Of a stretch of DNA of 32,521 bases, positions 6,560 through 13,283 are shown one piece after another. The notes below the pieces were generated by a model. The model worked only from the letters and a program-made list of their open reading frames with translations. It was not told the DNA's origin and did no database searches. A program made the translations under genes and the position numbers. The stretch comes from CAINEC01 sp046303115 (GTDB taxonomy: Bacteria; Bacteroidota; Bacteroidia; AKYH767-A; OLB10), in NCBI GenBank assembly GCA_046303115.1, contig JBKCGZ010000091.1:1-32521 (forward strand), read 5' to 3'. Each line of letters opens with the position of its first letter. Within the stretch, counting starts at the first letter, position 1.

Positions 6560-7243
6560 TTATTTATCGATGCTGATTAATTCAACTTCGAAAATTAGAG
6601 CTGTATTAGGTCCGATTTTTCCACCTGCACCTCTTTCGCCATAAGCTAAGTTAGAAGGCAAATAAAGCATCCACTTAGAACCAACTGGCATTAATTGTAA
6701 CGCTTCCGTCCACCCTGGAATTACTCCTGTTACCGGGAACGACGCAGGCTGACCACGCTCAACAGAACTATCGAATACAGTTCCATCGATTAAAGTACCA
6801 TGGTAATGAGCAGTGATTTTATCGTTTAAAGTTGGCTTTGGACCAGTACCCATTTTAACCACTTTGTATTGAAGTCCGCTAGCTGTAGTAACTACCCCTT
6901 CTTTCTTCTTGTTTTCTTCTAAGAAAGCTTTTCCTTTAGCTTCGTTAGCGGCACCTTTTTCTTTTTCCTTACCCATCATATAAGTCTGGATAGCGCCTTC
7001 ACAAGCTTGAACTGTCATAACTGGCTTGTTCGCGAAGAAATCCTTCATACCCTGAGCCATGATATCGACGTTCACGTCGTCTAAATTACCTTGCTTCAAA
7101 TTGTTTGCGATCGATACGCCAAGGCTGTAGCTAATCGAATCCTTTTCTGTTTTCATATTTGTGTTTGATTTTTCCTGAGCATTGCAAGAAGAAACTACCA
7201 TTGCTATTACGAAAGCAGGCAGCATTAATTTTTTAAGTGTCAT
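6560..7243 (-). CDS. FKBP-type peptidyl-prolyl isomerase lipoprotein
   Basis: The product has 227 residues. The N-terminus MTLKKLMLPAFVIAMVVSSC carries a lipobox (VSSC), so Cys20 is probably lipidated and the protein membrane-anchored. A helical FKBP_N-type dimerisation domain follows (about 25-115, ISYSLGVSIANNLKQG...), with a charged linker rich in KEKEKG. The C-terminal FKBP domain (about 120-227) has TASGLQYKVVKMGTG, VHYHG-like ITAHYHGTLIDGTVFDSS, GVIPGWTEALQLMPVGSKW and LAYGERGAGGKIGPNTALIF. This is the FkpA/Mip arrangement: a prolyl isomerase helping envelope proteins fold. The frame opens at 7264, but that ATG lies within the -7 box, so 7243 was chosen. It is divergent from uvrB. Confidence 0.92.
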   Translation of the reverse strand: MTLKKLMLPAFVIAMVVSSCNAQEKSNTNMKTEKDSISYSLGVSIANNLKQGNLDDVNVDIMAQGMKDFFANKPVMTVQACEGAIQTYMMGKEKEKGAANEAKGKAFLEENKKKEGVVTTASGLQYKVVKMGTGPKPTLNDKITAHYHGTLIDGTVFDSSVERGQPASFPVTGVIPGWTEALQLMPVGSKWMLYLPSNLAYGERGAGGKIGPNTALIFEVELISIDK

Positions 7244-7261
7244 ATCGATTTTATTTGATGG

Positions 7262-7269
7262 CAAATATA
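7262..7269 (-). promoter_or_regulatory. -7 promoter box of the FKBP gene
   Basis: Read leftward this is TATATTTG followed by C, an exact match. Transcription would begin near 7257, about 14 bases before ATG 7243. No clear -33 TTG was found. Confidence 0.55.
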
Positions 7270-7360
7270 GGAAATTGTCGTTTGAGTAATAATCCTCTAT
7301 TAAAATTAACTTAATTTTATTTTGGATGTTATTTTCCTGAATTCATAGTCCGAACAAGTA

Positions 7361-7368
7361 TATATTTG
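7361..7368 (+). promoter_or_regulatory. -7 promoter box of uvrB
   Basis: TATATTTG followed by C ends only 7 bases before ATG 7376, so the uvrB message would be nearly leaderless. It is the mirror image of the FKBP promoter across a ~130-base divergent region. No TTG was found at the usual -33 distance. Confidence 0.5.
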
Positions 7369-7375
7369 CACTCTT

Positions 7376-9400
7376 ATGCCCTTTCAATTAACCTCACAAT
7401 TTCAACCTACAGGTGATCAGCCGCAAGCGATTGCTCAACTGTCGAAAGGCATAGGAAACAACGACTTTGCACAGACCCTATTAGGTGTCACAGGGTCGGG
7501 TAAAACATTTACGGTTGCGAATGTTATTCAGAACATTCAACGTCCGACTCTGATTTTAAGCCATAATAAAACGCTGGCAGCTCAACTTTATTCTGAGTTC
7601 AAGCAATTTTTTCCGAACAACGCTGTAGAGTACTTTGTTTCTTACTACGACTATTACCAGCCAGAAGCCTATATTCCAACGACAAATACCTATATCGAAA
7701 AGGATTTGTCCATTAATGAAGAAATTGAAAAGCTTCGTTTAAGCACTACCACTTCTTTGTTATCGGGAAGACGAGATATTATTGTTGTTTCATCTGTATC
7801 ATGCATCTATGGTATGGGTAACCCTGCTGATTTCGCAGAGAATATTGTACGTATTCAAAAAGGTCAGCGCATTAGTAGAAATGCTTTTTTACATCATCTC
7901 GTAACATCGCTTTATTCTCGAACAACAGCAGAATTTAAAAGAGGTAATTTCAGAGTGCAAGGCGATACTGTAGATGTATTTCCTGCTTATAGTGATCTGG
8001 CAGTTAGAGTAACTTTCTTCGGAGATGAGATTGAAGAATTGGCTACGATAGAACCAAGTACAGGAAAGAAATACGAGAAGCATGACCATCTGGCTATTTT
8101 TCCTGCGAACATCTTTGTAACCAGTCAAGCGAGACAGCAAGGTGCCATCCATTCTATTCAAGCAGATTTGGTAAAACAAATTGATTATTTCCATGACATT
8201 GGGAAACATCTCGAGGCAAAGCGATTGGAAGACAGAGTTGTTTTTGATTTAGAAATGATTCGTGAGCTAGGCTATTGTTCAGGAATTGAGAACTACTCCC
8301 GTTATTTTGATGGCAGAGGTCAAGGAGCTCGTCCATTCTGTTTGATTGATTATTTCCCGAAGGATTTTTTACTAGTTGTCGATGAAAGTCATGTAACGGT
8401 ACCGCAGATACGAGCTATGTATGGAGGTGACCGCTCAAGAAAAGTCAATCTGGTAGAATACGGTTTTCGACTTCCTTCTGCAATGGATAATCGTCCGCTA
8501 AAGTTTGAAGAGTTTGAAAGCCTCATCAATCAAGTGATATTTGTAAGTGCCACACCTGCCAACTATGAACTTGAAAAATGTGAAGGCGTAATTGTAGAAC
8601 AGGTTATTCGTCCGACTGGATTATTAGACCCCCCTATTGAAGTAAGGCCTGTCACCAATCAAGTGGATGATTTATTAGAAGAAATCGAAAAGACCATTCA
8701 GAAAAAAGAAAGAGTGCTTGTAACTACACTGACTAAACGAATGGCGGAAGAATTAACGAAATATTTAACTAAGCTGGATATCCGTTGCCGTTATATTCAT
8801 TCAGAAGTTGAAACATTAGAAAGAATTGAGATCTTGCAAGAATTAAGAGCAGGTATCATTGATGTTTTAATCGGAATCAACTTATTGAGAGAAGGCCTGG
8901 ATTTACCAGAAGTTTCTTTAGTTGCCATATTAGATGCTGACAAAGAAGGTTTCTTACGTTCAAACAGGTCTCTTACACAAACAGCAGGAAGAGCGGCGAG
9001 AAATTTAAATGGTCGAGTAATTATGTATGCGAATAAAATTACGGAAAGCATGCGTTTAACCATTGATGAAACGAATCGAAGAAGGGAAAAACAAATGAAA
9101 TACAATGAGGATAATGGCATCACTCCTCAAGCATTAAATAAATCGATTGAATCGTCGTTTAATTACACGGCTCAGGAATCAAGGAATAATAATATCAAAG
9201 CCTATTATGAGAATGATTCGATGAATATTGCTTCTGACCCTGTAATACAATACATGACGAAAGAACAACTTGATAAAACAATTTCAGAAACGAAGAAGAA
9301 AATGGATGTTGCTGCAAAAGAATTAAACTTCATTGAAGCGGCGAAATATCGTGATGAGCTATTTGCATTAGATCAAGTAAAAAAAGAAAAGTTCAATTAA
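7376..9400 (+). CDS. uvrB: UvrABC excinuclease subunit B
   Basis: The product has 674 residues, the normal size. UvrB is loaded by UvrA at bulky DNA lesions, verifies damage with its beta-hairpin and recruits UvrC for dual incision in nucleotide excision repair. Visible features: GVTGSGKT Walker A at 37-44; the beta-hairpin segment YYDYYQPEAYIPTTNTYIEK; the DExx-type VVDESHVTVPQIRAMYGGD; ATPANYELEK; helicase motifs LLREGLDLPEVSLVAILDAD and QTAGRAARN; and a C-terminal UVR motif (AAKELNFIEAAKYRDELFAL) that contacts UvrC. It is not SOS-boxed in any way I can see; the start is set by a near-leaderless promoter. The membrane protein gene follows after 3 bases, so it is probably the first gene of an operon. 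uvrA lies nearby but on the other strand. Confidence 0.98.
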   Translation: MPFQLTSQFQPTGDQPQAIAQLSKGIGNNDFAQTLLGVTGSGKTFTVANVIQNIQRPTLILSHNKTLAAQLYSEFKQFFPNNAVEYFVSYYDYYQPEAYIPTTNTYIEKDLSINEEIEKLRLSTTTSLLSGRRDIIVVSSVSCIYGMGNPADFAENIVRIQKGQRISRNAFLHHLVTSLYSRTTAEFKRGNFRVQGDTVDVFPAYSDLAVRVTFFGDEIEELATIEPSTGKKYEKHDHLAIFPANIFVTSQARQQGAIHSIQADLVKQIDYFHDIGKHLEAKRLEDRVVFDLEMIRELGYCSGIENYSRYFDGRGQGARPFCLIDYFPKDFLLVVDESHVTVPQIRAMYGGDRSRKVNLVEYGFRLPSAMDNRPLKFEEFESLINQVIFVSATPANYELEKCEGVIVEQVIRPTGLLDPPIEVRPVTNQVDDLLEEIEKTIQKKERVLVTTLTKRMAEELTKYLTKLDIRCRYIHSEVETLERIEILQELRAGIIDVLIGINLLREGLDLPEVSLVAILDADKEGFLRSNRSLTQTAGRAARNLNGRVIMYANKITESMRLTIDETNRRREKQMKYNEDNGITPQALNKSIESSFNYTAQESRNNNIKAYYENDSMNIASDPVIQYMTKEQLDKTISETKKKMDVAAKELNFIEAAKYRDELFALDQVKKEKFN

Positions 9401-9403
9401 ACT

Positions 9404-10051
9404 ATGACACCTGTACTGATATTAAGCACAATTATATTTTTTATCACCAGTATTGTTGGTTGTTTGATTCTTTCATTATCTGCAAAAAAAATTGAAGATA
9501 AATATCTGCGACCAGCTATTTTCATTCACTTAATAGCGGGAGTATTAGTCCTCACATTCTTATTATTTGATAACACCACAGAAAAATTCAACCTTGTTTA
9601 CTTTTGTAGTGGAGTTTTACTTTCAGGAATAATCATCAGAAAAAAACATCACCAATTACTTAAAATTTATTTTGGATTATTTCTTTTACTTATACTTTTC
9701 TTCGTCTATTCTCCATCGCTACTAGCCTATTTTATTACTGGCAACTATGGCAAGGTAAAATCTCCTCAAACAATTAATTTAAAAGAGAATTTTTATTTAG
9801 CCGAACAACAATCGATGCTTGGTTTAAGCAACGACTTTACAACCTATAAAATCTACAAGAAAAATGGACTTTACAAAAAAACGATATTACGAGATATCGA
9901 TTTCGGAGGTCAAGTAGATAGCATTAATTTAATAAAATTCAATGACGATACTTTAATCATTAAAGGTTTTTTAAATAAAAGAGATACGACACTTTTTAAA
10001 AAACCAGGAATCTTTAAAAAAGGAGATGTACGCATTATTAAAAACAAGTAG
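9404..10051 (+). CDS. Membrane protein of unknown function
   Basis: The product has 215 residues. Four hydrophobic segments (about 4-27, 36-54, 64-77 and 86-110) are followed by a ~105-residue soluble, Lys-rich C-terminal part with a beta-like pattern (LSNDFTTYKIYKKNGLYKKT). It is an inner-membrane protein whose soluble tail could face either side. I do not recognise a family. It starts 3 bases after the uvrB stop and is probably cotranscribed and translationally coupled with uvrB, but nothing in its sequence suggests a role in repair. The gene is more A+T-rich than uvrB and looks less constrained. Confidence 0.65.
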   Translation: MTPVLILSTIIFFITSIVGCLILSLSAKKIEDKYLRPAIFIHLIAGVLVLTFLLFDNTTEKFNLVYFCSGVLLSGIIIRKKHHQLLKIYFGLFLLLILFFVYSPSLLAYFITGNYGKVKSPQTINLKENFYLAEQQSMLGLSNDFTTYKIYKKNGLYKKTILRDIDFGGQVDSINLIKFNDDTLIIKGFLNKRDTTLFKKPGIFKKGDVRIIKNK

Positions 10052-10094
10052 CATTCAATAATTATATTTATTAACTTGCATTAAAATTAAAACA

Positions 10095-10991
10095 ATGAAA
10101 AAAGTTATTGCCTTTATCGGATTTATTTTCATGAGCAACCTAACCTTCGGACAAATCAAGACCACTGAAATATGGTTAATTGATTTAATGCAATCTGATG
10201 GAAAAGTATCTGCTAAAAACGAATTGAAAATAACTAACAATGATTATTACGACAATCAGCCTTGCTTTTCTAAGGACGGAAGTATGATTTGGTATGCAAG
10301 TATGCCAGATACCACTCAAAGCGATTTATTTAGTTATAACTTAAAATTAAAAGAAACGAAGCAGGTTACAAATACGCCAGAGAGCGAATATCAACCTTTC
10401 CCGATTCCTTTTTATAAAGATAAACTTTCAATTGTTCGTGTTGATGCTGATGGCGCACAACGTTTTTATCAAATCGAAATGGACGGATCAGAGCCTGCAA
10501 CTTTATTACCTAATGAAGACTCTATTGCGTATTACTGTTGGATGAATGATACTACACTAGGAATGTATATTCTCAACGGAGCAGGTGGTGCATTGCATCA
10601 ATATGATTTGATTCCGCAACAATCCATTTTACTAATGCCTAATGGTGGATTCGGAAGGTGTCTTGCTAAAATACCTGGATCCGACAATTTAAGTTATGTA
10701 AAGTTTGACACAGAGAAAAAAGCAAGCTTAATGAAATTTGATTTTGTTGACCAGACAAGAATAATCCTCATTGAAATGCCTGAAGGTGTTCAGGATTATG
10801 CTTGGGCCCCAGATGGAAAAATTTATATTGGCAACAATGGAAAATTATTTTTTTACGACGTAAAATCGGAGACAGGTCAATGGACAGAGGTAGCAGATTT
10901 TTCAAAATCGATTGGCAATTTTTACAGAATGGCTATTAGTCCTAAAGGTGATAAAATAGCAGTTGTTTCATATAAAGGTGAACGACCATAA
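10095..10991 (+). CDS. Exported TolB-like beta-propeller protein
   Basis: The product has 298 residues. MKKVIAFIGFIFMSNLTFGQ is a signal peptide. The mature protein shows PD40-type propeller blades: QPCFSKDGSMIWYASM, then TQSDLFSYNLKLKETKQVT, and near the end YAWAPDGKIYIGNNGKLFF and RMAISPKGDKIAVVSY. These resemble TolB/WD40-like propellers that act as binding platforms in the periplasm. It lacks the TolB N-terminal domain and has no pal or tol neighbour, so it is not TolB itself. The gene lies 43 bases after the membrane protein gene, with a weak box-like TAACTTGC upstream, and 8 bases before the FAD enzyme gene, suggesting co-transcription with the latter. Confidence 0.7.
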   Translation: MKKVIAFIGFIFMSNLTFGQIKTTEIWLIDLMQSDGKVSAKNELKITNNDYYDNQPCFSKDGSMIWYASMPDTTQSDLFSYNLKLKETKQVTNTPESEYQPFPIPFYKDKLSIVRVDADGAQRFYQIEMDGSEPATLLPNEDSIAYYCWMNDTTLGMYILNGAGGALHQYDLIPQQSILLMPNGGFGRCLAKIPGSDNLSYVKFDTEKKASLMKFDFVDQTRIILIEMPEGVQDYAWAPDGKIYIGNNGKLFFYDVKSETGQWTEVADFSKSIGNFYRMAISPKGDKIAVVSYKGERP

Positions 10992-10999
10992 TTCGATTT

Positions 11000-12073
11000 G
11001 TGGACAATAAAAGACAATTTGAATTTGTAATTGCAGGACAAGGCCTCGCTGGAAGTGTTTTAGCTTGGTACCTAATCAAGTCTAATCGTAAAGTATTAGT
11101 AATTGAAGATTCATCGCTACCAAGTGCTACGTATGTTGCTTCAGGGCTAATGCATCCCGTTACAGGTAGGCGAATTGTAAAGTCATGGAGAGCAGATGAA
11201 TTTATTCCGAATGCAGTAAAGTTATATCGCGAAATAGAAAAAGAATTAAACACTCGTTTTTTTTACGACACTCCTATTCTTGAAATTTATCATGATCATG
11301 GTAATCGTAACGACTGGATGAATAGAAGTGTAACCAGTGGTATTGGAGAATTTATTGGAAAAGACTTTCACGCTGACGAATTACCAAAATCATTAAAAGC
11401 ACCACTTGGAGCGCTTGAGTTAAAAATGACCGGCTGGTTAAACGCTACGACGTTCAAGAGTGAAATGAAAAAATGGTTTATTAAGCAGAATGCATTTCAT
11501 GAATCAACTATCGATTATCATTCATTAGAAAAAAGAAATGAGGTCTTTACACATGATGATATTACTTTTGACAAATTAATTGATTGTAGAGGATATTACA
11601 GTGCTCAAAGTAAATCGTGGAGCTATCTGCCTTTTAATCCCGCGAAAGGAGAAGAAATTGTTTTTACTTCGGATGCTGATTTATGGAAGGAATTTATTTA
11701 CCATAATACTTTTAAAATTATTCCGATAGAAAATAATGAATATCGCTTTGGCGCTACTTACGCATGGAATGACACTAGCTATGAAATAACATCAGAAGCC
11801 CGTGAAAAGTTAATTAACGGCTTGGCTTCACTGTTAGATGCTTCCTTCGAAGTATCCGGACAACGAGCAGGCATTCGTCCTTCTACTAAAGACCGTCGTC
11901 CGCTAATGGGCGAACATCCCATCGAAAAAAATCATTTTCTGTTCAATGGATTAGGTTCAAAAGGAGTTAGTGCAGCTCCTACCCTTGCCAAAGAAATGCA
12001 CGACTTACTTTTAAACAATCAAAAAATCAATCCTGAATATTCGTTGGAACGATTTACTTTTCCAGGCTATTGA
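11000..12073 (+). CDS. FAD-dependent oxidoreductase (DAO family)
   Basis: The product has 357 residues. The N-terminal Rossmann fingerprint FVIAGQGLAGSVLAWYL (GxGxxG at residues 13-18), followed by the acidic end of beta-2 (VLVIED), binds FAD. SGLMHPVTGRRIVKSW and the C-terminal GQRAGIRPSTKDRRPLMGEH plus LFNGLGSKGVSAAPTLA are typical of D-amino-acid oxidase-like flavoproteins, which oxidise amines or amino acids; the C-terminal part is similar to the oxidase half of MnmC and to ThiO-like enzymes. The substrate cannot be fixed from sequence. The start is GTG at 11000, 8 bases after the preceding stop. The last 20 bases overlap the 3' end of the convergent protease gene. Confidence 0.85.
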   Translation: MDNKRQFEFVIAGQGLAGSVLAWYLIKSNRKVLVIEDSSLPSATYVASGLMHPVTGRRIVKSWRADEFIPNAVKLYREIEKELNTRFFYDTPILEIYHDHGNRNDWMNRSVTSGIGEFIGKDFHADELPKSLKAPLGALELKMTGWLNATTFKSEMKKWFIKQNAFHESTIDYHSLEKRNEVFTHDDITFDKLIDCRGYYSAQSKSWSYLPFNPAKGEEIVFTSDADLWKEFIYHNTFKIIPIENNEYRFGATYAWNDTSYEITSEAREKLINGLASLLDASFEVSGQRAGIRPSTKDRRPLMGEHPIEKNHFLFNGLGSKGVSAAPTLAKEMHDLLLNNQKINPEYSLERFTFPGY

Positions 12074-13280
12074 TTCGTTGGAGTAAAGTTGGATGCGAAT
12101 AATACAAAAACACGTAAGCTGGATGCGGAGTTAAGTTCGTTAAGTTATCCTTCGATAATTTTTTCAATGCTTCCTTTAGCGGTGTAGCACCAAATGTGTC
12201 TTTCGCATAAGCATCTGCCTCGTATTCATGTTTGCGCGACAAAGAATTTGTTACGGTGCTTAATAAAATTGAAACAGGACTATACAACATAAAAAATCCA
12301 ATCATGCCTAATGCAAGTACTGCAGCAGGCGCTCCTAATGCATTTGATAAAGCTGGAGTATTAATAAACTGCCCCAATAAGAACATCATCAAACCAGTTT
12401 GTAGAATAGAAATGATTGTCATCTTATACGTATGCTTGCGCTTATAATGTCCGACTTCATGCGCCATCACGGCAACTAATTCATCAACGGTATGTTTTTC
12501 AATTAGCGTATCAAACAAAACAATTTTCTTCTTTGGACCTAAGCCTGAGAAAAACGCATTTGCCTTTGCTGATCGTTTACTGCCATCCATCACAAATAAA
12601 TCAGAAACAGGGAATTTTACTTTATTGCAATAATCAACTAAAGCAGTTCTTAATTCTCCTTCGGGAAGTGGGGTTAGTTTATTGAACAATGGTAAAATCA
12701 CTGAAGCATAAAACATACTCAACAATAATGTAAATCCACTGATTGATAGCCAAGCAATCCACCAAAAATTAGTTCCTGCCACCTGATAAAACATCACGAA
12801 CATGCTCAGCAAGCTACCACCTATCAATCCACCAAGCAAATATCCTTTAAGCTTATCCATAATAAATGTCTTAACAGTTGTTCTATTAAAACCATATTTC
12901 TCTTCAATCACAAAAATAGAATACAATGAAAGCGGTGTATTGATAATATCCATCACAACACCATAGGCTGCAAAGAACAACAACGTATGCAAGATTAAAT
13001 CATTTGCATAACGACCAGTGAATTCATACAACCAACCGAATCCACCGGTAAATAAAATAATCATAGTTATTACAAAACCTATGACTGAACCTAATCGACT
13101 TAATTTTTTCTTTTCAAAATCATAACTCTGTGCTTTCGTATATTCCTCTCCGTTATAAAGGTCTTTCAATTTATCAGGCACATTACCTGTCCACGATTTA
13201 CCATTCAAATAATCCATCACTTGCTCCAATACAAACGAGATGGTAATTATTAAAACCATCAAAAGAAATAGTGTATTCAT
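12054..13280 (-). CDS. M48 family membrane metalloprotease, Ste24/CAAX protease-like
   Basis: The product has 408 residues, matching the Ste24 type rather than the shorter HtpX. Several hydrophobic segments are visible (about 2-20, 64-84, 96-116, 145-165, 172-197, 286-306, 318-342). The zinc site is intact: HEVGH at 274-278 and the third ligand Glu352 in RKHEYEAD. The N-terminal YNGEEYTKAQSYDFEKKK block is the M48 N-terminal domain. In eukaryotes this family trims prenylated CAAX proteins; in bacteria it is thought to act in membrane protein quality control, with no known prenylated substrate. It follows uvrA by 3 bases, so the two are very probably cotranscribed, and it ends by overlapping the FAD enzyme gene. 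Confidence 0.9.
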   Translation of the reverse strand: MNTLFLLMVLIITISFVLEQVMDYLNGKSWTGNVPDKLKDLYNGEEYTKAQSYDFEKKKLSRLGSVIGFVITMIILFTGGFGWLYEFTGRYANDLILHTLLFFAAYGVVMDIINTPLSLYSIFVIEEKYGFNRTTVKTFIMDKLKGYLLGGLIGGSLLSMFVMFYQVAGTNFWWIAWLSISGFTLLLSMFYASVILPLFNKLTPLPEGELRTALVDYCNKVKFPVSDLFVMDGSKRSAKANAFFSGLGPKKKIVLFDTLIEKHTVDELVAVMAHEVGHYKRKHTYKMTIISILQTGLMMFLLGQFINTPALSNALGAPAAVLALGMIGFFMLYSPVSILLSTVTNSLSRKHEYEADAYAKDTFGATPLKEALKKLSKDNLTNLTPHPAYVFLYYSHPTLLQRINSLEK

Positions 13281-13283
13281 AAC

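Noticed and set aside
7244..7264. Upstream ATG of the FKBP gene
   Set aside because: It falls inside the -7 box and would spoil the lipoprotein signal; ATG 7243 is better.
10095..10991. Assignment as tolB
   Set aside because: Propeller blades are present but the TolB N-terminal domain and pal/tol neighbours are absent.
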